From the NCBI GenBank assembly GCA_013397845.1, contig VZTG01001572.1:1-64000 (forward strand): DNA of 64,000 nt, in the 5' to 3' direction. How positions within the stretch are numbered: position 1 is the stretch's first letter; each line of letters begins with the position of its first letter. Below the pieces are notes generated by a model. It did not search any database. It worked only from the letters and a program-made list of their open reading frames with translations, and was not told where the DNA came from. A program made the translations under genes and the position numbers. Below are positions 37,166-50,384 of this stretch, piece after piece. The DNA comes from Melanocharis versteri (lineage: Eukaryota > Chordata > Aves > Passeriformes > Melanocharitidae).

Positions 37166-40100
37166 TGCTGTATGGGGATTGTGTATCACTTCCCTTGAAT
37201 TACTGGCAACACTTTGCAAGGTTTGGCTGAATGAGGCAGGTAATAGTGTTTTGAAGAATTTCAGAACTAACAGGAAAGAATAAATGGACAAAAAAAGACA
37301 GGCTTGGTTCAACACTGAGAAAGCCAACAATACATACTTAAATGGAGGCTGTTGAATTGTGCGTGCAACATGGTGGCTTGAAAGTGAGAGTGGGATCTGT
37401 GTGTCATGGATGACCTCCAAGAGAAGCTTTACAAAACAAACTATATGAAGTGGAGAATAACAGGGAAGACGTAGTGTTCTTGAATGGATGGGGGATGTGG
37501 TGTCATTCCGAGCCCAGTGTCAAGGACTTTATTTCACATGGAGTACTGCGCATTTATTGTGGATTTGGAGAAGGCAGATTAACAAAAAAACAATAGATGT
37601 GAAAAATTCAGATGAGGCATTGTGGATATCTGAGTTGGCTATCTTGAAGAGGAAGTTAATTAAAAGAGATGTAACATTGTAACCTGCCTGAAGCTGTTTG
37701 TCTGCATGGGAGAAATTGCATGTCTCTTGTACGACAGTGGGGAGGAGACTGAGAAGGGATCTGGGATGGAAACCTGGGTTTCATCTTCCTATTGCTGAGA
37801 AAAGCAGGAGTTATGACTGTCCTGTTCAACAGGACTACTCATTTCTAAAAATAGGTATTTTCTGTTCATGGCAATCTCTCGCCCTAAGCATGTAGCTACT
37901 TTTAAGGATATACCTAGTTCTAGCTATGAATGGAAATGCATATGAATATCATAGAAAAGTCAGCTTATTAATTTTTCCCTCAGGAAGAATGTAAATCCAA
38001 ATTGCTTTTGAAATTCCACTTCCAAAAGGGGCAGGCATTTGCTTCTATCTCAGTTCATAGTGGAAATATAGCTTTTAATTTTCTGAGATGTTGCTGGGGC
38101 TAAGACCGAAAAAATGCCAAGAAAGGCTTCAGTATCCTTACTAAAGAGAAAGTATTCTAGAAGGTTTCTAAATGGTAGGTGTTAGAATCTAAAATGGTCT
38201 CCTGCTGTAAGGAACAAAGATAAAGTCTTCTGGAGACAGACTTTTAAAGGGAGATTTTTTAGTTCATCTTGGCTTCTGATGTAGCACAGACATAGTATTT
38301 CCATGGTTAAACCAGTAAGTTGTTTAATTAAATGTATTTCAAAATCAAGATTGGATGCTTTTGTGGAAGATTCCAAGAGTCAGAAATGGTTTTCCATTAA
38401 ACTAGATTCTGGTAATCACTTTTATTGATTCTAATCTGAGTGCTTTTGAGCTGTATTCCTGGCATTATTTCTTGTTATGCCTGCCTGATTTTTGCCTTTT
38501 TAATAAGTGTCCTTATGGAACTCGCTTTCATAGTGAAAGAATGAAACATTTGTCTTCTAACCAGGTATTTTCTAGTCTGAGCTACTGTGCCATGTGGTTC
38601 TCACAACTGCTTCTGATGTATCTGTTCCTGACAAGGGTATGGTGTTAAGCAAGCCACAGGTTTGATCCTTTATGTGAAACCTAAAAATTGCCTAAGAACT
38701 ATAAAAATCCATAGCAGTGAACAAAAGGCATCATGCCTAATTTCTTCCTTTGAAGACCAAGCTAGATGGAGGTAGAAATTTTCTTCCCATGAGAGCTTGC
38801 TTAGGAGTTAAGGGTCTGAGAAACTGTTGAAGTGTGGCAAAAGGAGAGTTTCAGAGGGAGCTGCAGATGCCCAGGGTTCACCATGGGGCTGCGAGGCTGT
38901 GGTGAGGAGCTGGGAACAGGCAGCCAGTTCTCAGAGGGGACAGGGAGAGCTTCTGAGGGACTGGGGTAGTTGAGCAGTCTGCCACTGTTCAGAAAATACT
39001 AGACTTGGCTGGAAGTATGAGTCTGTCTGCCAAGGACACAATGAACAAAGGGAGGGATGTGCTTTTTGTTCTGCCTGCCCTACTTGCTCTCAGATTTTTC
39101 TGTTAGGAATTTAAGCTTCTAGTTCTTGTTCTAGTGAAGTGTGTGTTGTTTTGTTTTATTGTGTGTTGTGTTCCCCTTTTTTGTGTCTGTTCTCCCCCTC
39201 CCCCCAAAAAATTTAAAAGCCTTTAAAAATGTTCTCAAGAACTGCATAAAGAGGAGAGGGGTGTGAGAATCCAGACACATAATTTTAAAACTGTGGCTGA
39301 CTCTGGGTGCTTTGCATAAGTCCTGTCCTTTGACTAAGCAGTTAGGGTCATTCACATATGGAGGCTTTTTTAGTCAAGTTTTCCCACAGCAAATTGTAGT
39401 GACTGTTGGAGCATATGGTTATTAAAGTAAATGATTTTTTTGATACCTTTCTTCTCAGATGCTCCCCTGTCATTTTCCAGTTATTTATTTCAAATTATCT
39501 TTACAGATGTTTGGCATCTTTAATAAGAATGCTCATTTTTTTCTACAATCTCTGCCACCTGTACTAGATGTTGAGATGACACATTGGCTCTTATAGTTAC
39601 AGGCCTCTGCAACTTAAAAATGTGTATTTGAGAGTAAATAGTTTTGTAGCTAGAGTGGTAAGAGAAATCTGACTTGACTGTGATGCTTAGAGTGCAACAG
39701 AATCTGCTATTTAAATTAACATTTTAGGAGTTACAAGTCTGTGTAGGAGGTACATGTTCCTACTATTGAGTTAAAATATTGGGATTTTAAAGTGAGAGGC
39801 TTTTAGTACGACTCCATAAATGCAGCATTATTTTATAACTAGCTGTATCGAGATATATCGGTACTGTACAGATGAAACTATGTGCAAAAGTATAATTATT
39901 GCATTTATCCCATGTGGCAACATCTCAGTTGTGCTCCAGTATTCATTGCTGCAATGTAATTTCTTTTGGTAGGGTCTGCTTCACCCTGCATCCATGGTAT
40001 TCTTCTGTGCAGCTCTCCCCTGTGACAAGTCCTAGGAAGGATTTGGATTATTTGAGGAAAATTAACTTGTTTTGGGATGAAGAGCTGTTAAACACTATTA

Positions 40101-40240
40101 TTTTATATTTGGTATGCACATATATTATGATGTGATGGCAAGCTTTTATTAAAGAAATTGCTTATTTTCTGTCTCATTTTATCTTAAAAAGGTAACAGTT
40201 AATAAACTGTTAAGTTAACTGTTAAATAAATGGAATAAAT

Positions 40241-40355
40241 TCATAGAATGAGGGGCATCAAGGTTGCTAACAGCCTCCTGCTCAAGGAAGGGTCAGCGAT
40301 GGGGTCAGATGAGGTTACTCAGGACTTTATCCTGTTGGGTCTGGATAACCATTGC
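40241..40355 (-). mobile_element. Short CR1 3'-end fragment (antisense)
   Basis: It begins with 'tcatagaatgagg', a remnant of the inverted octamer tail, followed by diverged CR1 3' sequence such as 'tgctcaaggaagggtcagcg' (40280) and 'gatgaggttactcaggactt', running to 'ggataaccattgcc'. It is short and diverged. The right end is uncertain. Confidence 0.6.
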
Positions 40356-41547
40356 CGTCCTGTGCTTTCTCCTTCAAGCTGATCATCAGCTAGGAGTAGA
40401 TCTATATAAGATCGAGGATCTTGAGAACAAAAACCTACCCCATGCCTCATCATTCACATTGAATTAAAGTTACCTGCTCTATCACTTCATGAAACATCTC
40501 TGAGGCTAACAAGACAAAGTGCAAAGCTGTGGGCTGCTTAACAGCAGTTCTGATTGTCTGAGGTTTCCCTCTCTGCCTTGTAAACCTGGTCTCATGGTTT
40601 TGCAGTGGTCCAGTGTGATTTGGGCCATGATGAATAACTATTCCTTTGGATTAAAATCTTTGTCCCTTTATTCTTGCAGTTGTAGATTTTATAGGAGACA
40701 TGTGTTTTCTCTTTTTTATACATCATTGCATTCACAGGCTTTATTGCTTCGCTGTTGAAATAATTTGAGAAACCAATTCAGTCATTGCAGAAATGCAGCA
40801 TGTCTTTGTCTTGTTAAAATAATTAGTTTAGGCTAGAGGTGTGCTAATATGTTCATACTCTCCTAAAATACCTTCTCTGGCAAAGGCACAAATAACTTAG
40901 GGGTACACTGCTGATTTTTTGCCTGTGTCACTGATCTTAATTTACTAGCAGCTGGAGGCTAACCTATGTACTGCTTTCAATTGTAATAGAAATATCTGAT
41001 CTGTATGGTGGAGCCTTCATATAGACTGAAAATACTTCAATAAACCGTCAACTGAGAGGTTTAAGACTACTGTGTTTAGTTATTAAGTATATAATTCTCT
41101 ATGAATTGTGACAGGACTGCATCTCCCTTTTGTAGGTGTCCTTTACACTTGATGCTGCTTCAAGTAGAATGTTTTTTCTCATGATGGCTTCTGTTGTTTC
41201 TTTTTTCCCCATCCTTTCTCAGTCAACACTTGTTATCTTTGCATCTCCAGAGATGAAGTATGACAAGGTTCTGGCATTCAGCTGAAATCACTAAAACAAA
41301 ATATGAATCTTACAATCTGTTTGCTTGTTTTTAGTTCTGTTGTCTTCTCACAAGACTGCCATCAACCTTTTTCTTCCTGTTGCCTTGTTCTAATTCGAAT
41401 GTGTGTGCTGGCATAAGACTGTATGTGAAATGGTGTTACAGCAAACAGTACTTGTCCCTAACACCCAGCAGAAGTTTGAAAAGCATTCCATCTTGAAATT
41501 TTTTTCCAGCTTATGCCTTTGTCCATCAGAGAACTACTAAGTTGGTC

Positions 41548-41953
41548 TGGAGAATCTCTCTTAGGAGGAATGGTTGAGGGAGCTGGGCCTGTTTGGCCTG
41601 GAGAAGAGGTGATTGAGAGGGGATCTTATCAGTGCATATAAATACAGGGTGGTTGTAAAGAGGGTGGAGCCAGGCTCTTGGTGGTGCCAACCAATAGAAC
41701 AAGAGGCAATGGGCAGAAACTGATGCACAGGAAGTTCCACCTGAATGTGAGGAAGAACTTCCTTACTGTGTGGGTGACCATGCACAGAAACAAGTTTCCC
41801 AGAGAGGCTGTGGAGTCTCCCTGACTGGAAATATTCAAGAACCATCTGAACAGAATCCTGTGCCATGTGCTCCAGGATGACCCTGCTTGGGTAGGGAGGT
41901 TGGACCAAATGACCCACTGTGGTCTCTTCCAACCTGGCCCATTCTGTGATTGA
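41548..41953 (+). mobile_element. CR1 LINE fragment, 3' portion
   Basis: A sense CR1 3' fragment of about 405 bases. Landmarks are 'gggcctgtttggcctggaga' (41585), 'aagaacttccttactgtgtg' (41753), 'gggaggttggaccaaatgac' and the terminal 'cccattctgtgattgaaatt'. A 123-codon antisense open frame covering it is a by-product of the repeat. It is 5' truncated. Confidence 0.92.
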
Positions 41954-43298
41954 AATTTTCCAAGTAACAGAAAGGCCTAAACAGAATATGCTTTCAGACT
42001 AACAATGTCTTTACAGAATCTTTTCTCAACTCTTCCACCGGCTAAAAGTGGGAGGAGAGCGATTACTAGTAGCGCAAGAGCGTTATAAATTATTTAAGAG
42101 CTAGCACTCCACGTATTCAATAGCAATTGAAATTTAGCCCTGGTTGGACGGATACCTGGTGGTCTAAAGCTCAATCAATGAGATTTATTCACATTGTGAA
42201 AACATAATGTAATTGAATAACTAGATACAAAACACAGGCATATAAACTCACCACGTTTTGTTTCACATGAATAGAATACAGCTGATCCAAATCCCTCATG
42301 GAGGAGTTCTCATTACTCTGGTCTGAGACTATGTGGATACCTCTGGATTTCAGTCACCAAAACAGTATGAAATTGTTTACTTAAAAGATACTGTCCATTT
42401 CCTTTCATATTCTCCAGTCACTATTAAGTGTCATAATTCCCAAACATATTAAACTGTAATTTTTTAAGGCATGTAGATCAGGACATGCACATTTAGCTGA
42501 TGCATTTCTGCAAATTTGTTTTATAATGGAAATACAGAAGGAAGCTGAAGTACAGTGACACTGCCAGGCATCACAATAATGAATAATCAGAGTGTGTTCT
42601 GTGTGCTTGTGTTACAGATTAGTTTGTCTTGACTGTTATAATATATGTGATTTTTCAAAGTCTTGACATTCCTGGCAAGTGCAGCGTAGGAGCTTCTGGA
42701 TGCATTCTAAATTTCTGGCTGACTGGCAATCACGCTATTTTTAGGCTTGAAGGCTTACAGTGTAGAGTTTCGCATGCTTAGAATAAAATTAAAAGTTCTC
42801 TTCTATCTGAAAATTAGTGATTTTGATTAATTTGAACACAATTTGTAAGAATGTTACACCCTTTCTAACAAAAACTTGTTTTGGAGGATAGACAAATTTA
42901 GTGTTCAGGTGTTCTTATAATAGTGACCATAAAGTGGTTCAGCCTAAACTAAAATCAGGGAAAACTACAGAGCCCTCATTAGGGCTCTAGTTGGACTCAT
43001 TGGACTCATTTGGGAGTCCAAATGAAGAGTATTGGGGTCTCTTTCTTCAATTTTGACAGTTAGAGGAAACAGTGCAGCCAGAAATTGATGTATGATGTGA
43101 GTTAACTGCTGACTTTGTGGCTGATGCCACCATGAGGGTTTGGGCTTTTGTGACAATGGGACATTCTTTGATGACTATGGTCTGTTATAGAGGTGTGGGA
43201 TCCACCTGTCTGGAAGAAGTGAGGGAATCTTTGACAGCAGGCTGACCGACTTGGTGAGGCTGGTTTTAAAGTGAAGGACTTGTGGGGTTGGGTCCAAA

Positions 43299-43998
43299 GT
43301 GGCAATGCTCACATTATCACATCCAGCTGGGGAACATGAGGAGCTGGAGCTCCTTGTGCAGCCACAAAGTTATTATATTATAGGAATAACTGAAACGTGG
43401 TGGGACAGCTCATGTGGTGTGAGAATTGCGATAGATGGCTATAGGCTGTTTTGTAAAGATAGGGAGGAAGAGGAGGAGGAGTTGTGCTCTGTGTTAAGGA
43501 GAACCTTGAATGTGTAATAGCCATCTGTGGTAATCATGGAGGCCCTTTTGAATGTCTGTGGGTCAAGCTCAGAGGAGTTGTCTCCAAGGGGTCTTAGAGT
43601 AGACATCTGCCATTGACCTCCAAACCAAGATGGTAGGGCCAGTGAAGCAATATTTGGGTCACTTAGGCAAACTTCAGGTCAACAGAACTTGGTTCTTATG
43701 GGTGAATTCAACTACCCAGACATTTGTTGGAAGAACCATACAGCAATTGACATGTCATCCATCACGTTTCTGGAACACATAGAGAACTGCTTCCTCATAC
43801 GAATGTTAGGATGTGCCAACCAGGAGTGGGGCACTGCTGGACTTGCTGCTCACAAATGGAGAAAACCTGTTTTGTGATATCTCAGTTAGTGATAGCCTTG
43901 GTGGCAGTGATCACAATATTGTGGTGTTTGGGATCTGGCTGAGCATGCTGAAGGCAGTACTGGGACAAAAACTTTGGAGTTTAGAAGAGCACACTTGA
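43299..43998 (+). pseudogene. CR1 ORF2 endonuclease remnant
   Basis: The first open run (43299-43517) carries GITETWWDSS and IDGYRLFCKDR, the conserved ITETWWD...IDGY.LF..DR block of CR1 AP-type endonucleases. After stops, the frame resumes at 43689 with VLMGEFNYPDICW, where the family has GDFN, so a catalytic Asp appears changed to Glu. A +1 frame change near 43813 then gives GALLDLLLTNGENL and SLGGSDHNIVVF, which retains the SDH catalytic motif. At least one frameshift and several stops make it non-functional. It belongs to the CR1 element covering 42955-45510. Confidence 0.88.
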
Positions 43999-44402
43999 GC
44001 TCACTCAGAGCTCGGTTGGGAGGGATCCATGGAGGATAAAGGAGCTAGTGAGTGCTGTGAGTTTTTAAAGAATGTTTTCCTGGAAGCACAAAAGCAGTTC
44101 TTCCCCTTCAAAGGTGAGGGGAGTAAGCCGAGCAAAAGATCCCCTTGGCTTAACTCTGAGCTTCTGAGTTAAGAGAACTGTAACAGAGATGGAATAGTGG
44201 ATGAACACTTCAGGGACATCGCCAGGGTCTGCAGAGATGCAGTTAGGAAAGCAAAATATCTCTCTCTATATAATCCTCCTGCAGATTATCACAAGTCAGA
44301 TGAAGCGTGTAATGGAGAATTCCCCAAGAGCAATGGTGCTTGACAAACCTGGCTACATTCTATGACAAAACAGCCTGCTTGGTTGATGGGGAGTGAGGGG
44401 TG

Positions 44403-44865
44403 GACATTGTCTGCCTGGATTTCACCAAGGCTTTCAATACCATTTCCTGTGGCCTTTTCCTAAAGAAACTTGTGTGATGGCCTAGACAAGTGGTTTGTGT
44501 GGTGGGTGGAGAAGTGGCTGAGAAACTGCAGTCTCAGCCAGGTAGTGGTAGATGCCTCCTCTTCGGACTGGCGGCTCGTCCTAAATTGGGTCCCCCAGGG
44601 CTTGATACTGGGCCCAGTGCACTTTAATATCTTCAAATGTGATCTGCAAGATGGGATGGAACTGAGTGGAGAAGTGGACACTTTGGAAGAGAGTGCCACC
44701 CTGCAGAAAGACCTGGATAGGCTGGAAGAGTGGGCTGAGGGGAACCTTGTGAAGTTCAACAAGGGTAAGTGTCAGGTCCTGGCAAAGCAAAGTCCAGGAG
44801 TGCAGCACAGGCTGGGATCTGCCTGTCTGGGGAGCAGCTCTGGGAAAGGGACCTGGGAGCCCTGA
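44403..44865 (+). pseudogene. CR1 ORF2 reverse-transcriptase core remnant
   Basis: Translation gives DIVCLDFTKAFNTIS (the family's DFTKAFDTVSH block, first catalytic Asp region), then in another frame VVEKW-like sequence, SDWRLVLNWVPQGLILGPV, and HFNIFKCDLQDGMELSGEVD. In intact CR1 the stretch between the 'DGIE' and 'L.GAVD' positions holds the CTLSKFADDTK catalytic motif. Here about 11-12 residues, including both active-site aspartates, are cleanly missing without a frame change. The following LDRLEEWAEGNLVKFNKGKC matches the usual downstream region. Inactive. Confidence 0.88.
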
Positions 44866-46040
44866 GGGACAACAGATCAAGGGTGAACATTGTGCTGCTG
44901 CAGCAGAGAAAACCAACAGGATGCTGGTCAGCAGGGGCTTCACCAGAAGAGAGAGAGAAGTCATTGTCCCACTCTATTCAGTGATTGTCAGGCCACATCT
45001 GGAACACTGTGTTCAGTTTTGGTCCCTGCTCTGCAAAAAAGGATGTGGACAGGCTGGAGAGGATCCAGAGAAGGGCACAAAGATGATAAAAGGACCGGGC
45101 AGCCTGCCATATGAGGAAAGGCTGAGAGAACTGGGTTTGTTCAGTCTTGAGAAAAGAAAGTTCAGGGGAGACCTTACCACTATGTTCCTGGTTTTAAAGG
45201 GTGGCTTTAGAGAAAATAGAGACTTCATATGATTCCTTGGAAAAAAAAGGAAAAAATGACATGTGATGGATACAAGTTACTTCTCGGGAGATTCCAATTA
45301 AACACAATTGGAAAATTTTTCACAGTGAGAACAATCAAGAATTAGAACAATCTCCCCAGGGTAGTGGTGGATTCCCCAATATTGGACACTTTCAAGATTC
45401 AGCTGGACAGGGGGCTGGGCCTTTGTCTAGACTATGCGTTTGCCGGGAAAGGTTGGATCAGGTGATTCTTGTTGTCCTTTCCAATCTGATATTCTATGAT
45501 CATGTAATTCAGTTCAGTGAATTGTAATCTCTAACACACTTGCTCATGGAATGCTCTTGTGCAGTAGGTGTTTCTGTATGTGTTATATAGGTGGGGCAGT
45601 CAGAGGGATTGAAATAGCTCTGTAAATTTAGCAACTAAATAGCAAGGTTCTGTGGATTTATACAATGGGAATTTGAATGCCTAGAAAACAGCTGTATAGA
45701 TAGGAGCACTGCATTTGTGGATCTTGGTTTAAACCACCTGTTTGTAATCACAGGATGAGTCCGTGATAGGTTTCCCCGGCTGCTGGAGTCCACTTCTCTT
45801 CCTTGATTCTGCCTGTCTGTGCTGGCTGTTCAGTGGTGTTACAGTGAATTATCTAACGTGCAGTGGGACCTTTGCCACTGTAATCATAGTAATCTTCTGT
45901 ATGTATGTAATGTGTATTTCTTTCTATGAACAAAAAGGTGTAAACTATTTCTCGTAAATTACTTTTTTAACTGTTGCTCTAAGTTTAACAAACTTCAAAG
46001 TGATAGTATTTGGCTTTTAATAAATACAGAGTTTTTCACT

Positions 46041-46078
46041 GTATAATGTATATAATATATATATATAATGTATAATCA
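46041..46078. repeat. TA-rich microsatellite-like tract
   Basis: About 38 bases of alternating T and A interrupted by TAATG units ('gtatataatatatatatata'). No function is inferred. Confidence 0.7.
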
Positions 46079-47466
46079 TAATTATGATGAAAAAGAAATT
46101 AGAGCGTTGGAAGCGTATTTCCTAATTCAGAATAGTACCAGTCATGAAAAGTACAAATCAAAATGAACTGTCTTCTTAGTCTCTTTTTTGTAGTTCAGGT
46201 TTAAAATTCATGGATGTCTCTTTAGAATTCTCTTGTGACTTTTGTGTTACCTGTAGATAAAAGAACTTAAGTAATAAAGATTTTCACAAAGGAAGCTTTG
46301 AGCTGGCAAAATGATTGCAGATGTCTTCTTTGTGTGTAGCTTGCAGTCTCTAGACAGTCCTGCTAGCAGCAGAAGATTTTGTTCATTGATAAGTCAGTGT
46401 TGCAAAAGATTTGGGAGTGAGAATTTCATTTGTTTGGACACCCTGTTTGGGATGAGGGGAGAAAATAGGTCTTAGCCTGCATAAAGAATGGCTCATTGTG
46501 TTTGGTCATATCCCTACTTGTGCGAAACAGAAGAAGCCAGTAGTCTGAGGAAATTTCCAGATAGTGAGTATGAAAAGTGTTTGAATGCTGGGAGAAAGAA
46601 ATTGTTGAAGTAAGGTTGATCATTATTTATTTTCTTCAGAGAATCTTAAGTGGCTTTTCTCTATTATCTAAATTCAATGAATTGAAAGTTGAGGTCTATA
46701 GTGAATTCTTATATTAGGAACAGTAAGAGAGAGAATAACTCAGGAAGATAATGGAACACCTTGATGAGGAGTGATAGACGAATGGCAGTAATATGGGTAT
46801 ACATATAGGTGAATAATTCATTATTTTAATCTCATCTGTCAAAGGATAATTGATTAACAACCTGAAATTGCTTATTCCTCTTAGCATTGACATGAAGACT
46901 GCATTTTTACAGAAATATAGCCTCTTCCACTAGCATATATTGTGATTAAATCTACCCGAAAGTATCTAGTTGACTTCATACAACATTTTGGAGGAAAAGG
47001 TCACATGATTAATTTGTCTGGAATAACCTGAGCCATTATAATTTTTAAAATTTCCCTTGTTTTTAATAAATTGTTAGATAATTTGGTTGCACTGGGCATT
47101 TGAAGGGAAATTTTTGAAGCATATTAGAAAATGACAAGCATGAGTGGTTTGTATGTCTCCACTGAAGAGCAGGGAGGTGACAAAGCAGAGTGCAAGCAGT
47201 CCAGTGGCTACAGTAGGCCAAAAGTGCAGCTAAGTTCAAATATGCATGAAATAGGATCAAGACAGTATCCCAATAAATCAAAACTTTAAAAAGGTATAGG
47301 TTATAGAAATACAAATATGTGTAATATGTACGTATATACTTAGGGAACAAATTTACTTCCTAACTTAAAGATCATAAATGTATCTTTGTGTAATATTGTT
47401 TGCCTGTGGTTGAAGTAGGACACTTCCATAAGTGATTGTGCCATGACTTGGACTGTCATTGAGTAG

Positions 47467-47585
47467 GTGTTTATTTTTTTTGTTTGGTTGTTGTTGTTGT
47501 TGTTTTTGGGGGGGATGTTTGTTTTGGGGCTTTTTTTTTGTTTTGTTATGTTTGTTTGTTTTTGTTCATTTTTTTTTCCATTGCT
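47467..47585. repeat. T/G-rich low-complexity tract
   Basis: About 120 bases of T with G, including five TTG repeats ('ttgttgttgttgttg' near 47487), a G7 run and several long T runs. It is the reverse-complement style of the A/C tracts at 11.0 and 33.1 kb. Open frames across it are compositional artefacts. Confidence 0.8.
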
Positions 47586-50384
47586 AACTGGAAGCATGAA
47601 AAATGTTCCAAAAATAAATGCAAGGCTTATTCATAATGGGTTCCTTGTGTATTGCATATCATTTTTTTTTGTTGAGTATCTCAAATTCATCCCTGGAAAT
47701 AGTCATTAGTGTTTCCCACATGCGGGAGAAAAATCCACATGGAAATAGAAATTGCCATCCTCTATTCCTGTGTCAGGCTTCATCATTTAGCAATGAAAAT
47801 GGAGCTACCCACAAGTTTTCTCCTGACTGAGCAGAAGACAGCTGACTTAGGTCTCTGTGTGTGTTTCTGCAGGACCATATGACAAATACTGTGACAGTGG
47901 TGATGTTGATGCATCATGTGAATGTTATATACATCGGCATGCATTGATTAAAGGATGCAGAAGATAGGACATTGTAGTGGGGCTTTGACTTAGCTGGGGG
48001 ATGGGGATTGGACAGAAACAAAACAAGCCATCTGAAGGCATAGGTCTTTCCAGGTTAAAGGAATGTTAAGCATTGGAGAAAAGCAGGCATTTCATTTATG
48101 CTATATTTTAAGCAGATCAGATTTTTCAGAAGTGTTTTATTGCAGCCATTGTGCTGTTTGAGACGTGTGTCTGATTGCAAGGTGGTGTAAATAGCTCAGC
48201 AAGGTATAGGGCTGCAGTGTTGCTGCAGGTCTGACCAGCTGTGGGGCTTGCAGTCGATTCAGTACCCTGCTGAAATGAAAAAGAATTGTTTGATTCCTTC
48301 CTAGAGGCAGAGGAAGAAATAGGGTGGGATATAAAAATACCATCATCCCCTCTGATAAAATACCTCTGTAGGGCATTTTATTTTGAAAAATGGTTTAAAA
48401 GAAAATGCAGCTGTGTTGGGTTGTTAGCACAAACTCCTGGCTTTCCTTTGGTCTTGGAATCATTAAAATACTTGGTTTCTGTAACTAAACTTGATTCCTG
48501 TGGCCTTTTGTATTACATGCTCATTGCAGGGAGTTGGGTTGTTTATTAATCTGCTGGCTGCCCTGTGTACAGATTCTGGCTGCACAACCACCTTCTCAGC
48601 AAATCATATCCTGTATGTTTCCCAGCTGCTGCCATCCTTAACACATGCAGAAAATGTCTCCTGGCTGGCTGAACACAAATTCCAGCTGGCATCACCTCAT
48701 GACTGAACAAACCTCCCCTCTCTCTCCTGGCAGTCTTGCAGCCACGCTGGTTCTCTGCCTCAGGTTTTGAGTCTCAAGGCAAAGATGTGGGGCTGCAGCA
48801 GAGCTTGGGGGGCTGAGGCAGCTGGGAATCTGCTCCTTCCCCACAGAACGTGGGGATGTGCATGGGGCATGAGGGGATGTGTAGCTAGAGCAGGGTGATG
48901 AGTGGGTGAATGGAAATAGCAGCTCCCTCTTATCTTCGTCCGAGATGATACTTGCCAAGTGCTGAGTTAACAGCAGCGATGGGTTTAATGATTGACCTTG
49001 CTATTGTTTTGCCATCAGAGAATGTGTTAAACTGCGTGTGAGTTCTTGTATAGAGCTTACTGGTCCACGGAAATGGAATTATTACAAAATATTTTGTTTT
49101 TAGCAGTCCTAGTTTACCGTTTCTAAACCATTATGACTAATAAGCCTGTCCTTTAAAATAGCACTTGCAGTAGTCCCATTATTGTCAATGTTCTGTAATG
49201 ATATTTTTATTTCCTTAAAAATACTCTCAGAGGTTGTGTTGCTACCAAGCTCCTAACAGGAGGCTGTTTTCTGACTCTGTGGTCTATGGGTTTCTGCTGG
49301 TTTGCAAAATTAATGATACTGGGCACAGTTCTGGTGTTTGCAGAAAAGTTACTTATGTATCACATAGAAGAAAGAGGAAGCATAAAATCACTTGCATGCT
49401 GTGATGCTGAAGCATCCTATAGCTAAGCAAATATTATGTAAAAAAATGAGTGAACAGATGAAAATTCACAGCACCAGCATGTCAGCTATTTGTTTTCTGA
49501 GTTATGAGTACTCATTTTTGTCTGAAGATCTCAAGATTCTTCTTCCTTCATCAGGGCTTTGTAAGGCAGATTCCAGCATCGTGGAGTTCTGCCTTTACAG
49601 ATTTTGTGAAGCTGTTAGGCTTTCTTCTTTGTGTTTTTAAGTGCTCTATACTGTTGTCGATTTTCTAAAATGCAGAGGTCAGACTCAGTGCTCTTATCTG
49701 CATTGTTTACTGTTATACTTTCAAGTGATTGCAGAAATAGGGGTTGATATGACACAATGTGGTTTTTCAGGTGAGAGAGAACTTAGGCGACCCCTCATGT
49801 CTCATCTCAGTTTAATATTAAATTTTGGACATAGTCAACTTCAGCTCTCAGCTTTGAGTTTTCTAGGGGAGCAAATAAATTTTTTTATTGCCACCCTTCC
49901 TAGTTCTGTGTTCCTTTTGGAGTCTTACAGGAAGAATGAATCACACAATATGTTTCTTCCATTCCAGGGAGACGTGAAAGCACCCTCCCTCCTGCCTGTC
50001 TTCTGTTTTAGATGATGTTTCTCCCATTTGTGAGAGACTGAAGCTGGTTTCCTTGTCCTTGAGGTGTTCCAGAATTGAAGGGAGCAGGATGAGAGGTTGG
50101 AAAGAAAGAGAATGTAAAGTTAGGGAGCCTGTGGAAGATCTGAAGTGTTTTTGCATTCGTTTTTGACAAGAATATGTTGCATTTGTCATGTATTAATGTT
50201 GCATTTGGAATATGTCCTGTAGCTATAACTGGAATGATCATTTAATTTAGCTTGGTAAAGATTTACTTTACCAAGCCATTATGTTGCCATTATGTAGCAA
50301 AACATCAAAATACATTAGTCAAGTGATAATGTCAGCAGCTGATCTGCAGTAAACAAACAGTCAAGCCATCACAAATGGTTCTGG

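Larger units (their letters stand above)
42955..45510 (+). mobile_element. CR1 LINE, 2.5 kb, internally deleted
   Basis: This is the longest mobile element in the window. It contains, in order, the region before ORF2 (about 43180-43300), an endonuclease remnant, a heavily deleted N-terminal reverse-transcriptase region, an RT core remnant, the RT C-terminal region (about 44870-45240) and a 3' UTR ending in 'ttctatgatcatgtaattca' (45492). A full CR1 is about 4.5 kb, so large parts are missing. It has multiple frameshifts and stops, so it cannot move on its own. The 5' boundary is approximate. Confidence 0.92.

Noticed and set aside
40195..40232. Short inverted repeats around 'aacagttaataaactgttaa'
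   Set aside because: A/T-rich short palindromic sequence next to a CR1 tail, too short and simple to call a structured RNA or regulatory site.
41561..41932. 123-codon antisense open frame
   Set aside because: It lies entirely within the sense CR1 fragment at 41548-41953 and is its antisense shadow.
44581..44964. 127-codon antisense open frame
   Set aside because: It is the reverse-strand shadow of the CR1 reverse-transcriptase remnant.
47467..47709. Hydrophobic open frame resembling membrane segments
   Set aside because: The residues (Phe, Leu, Val, Cys, Gly) are simply the translation of a T/G-rich low-complexity tract.
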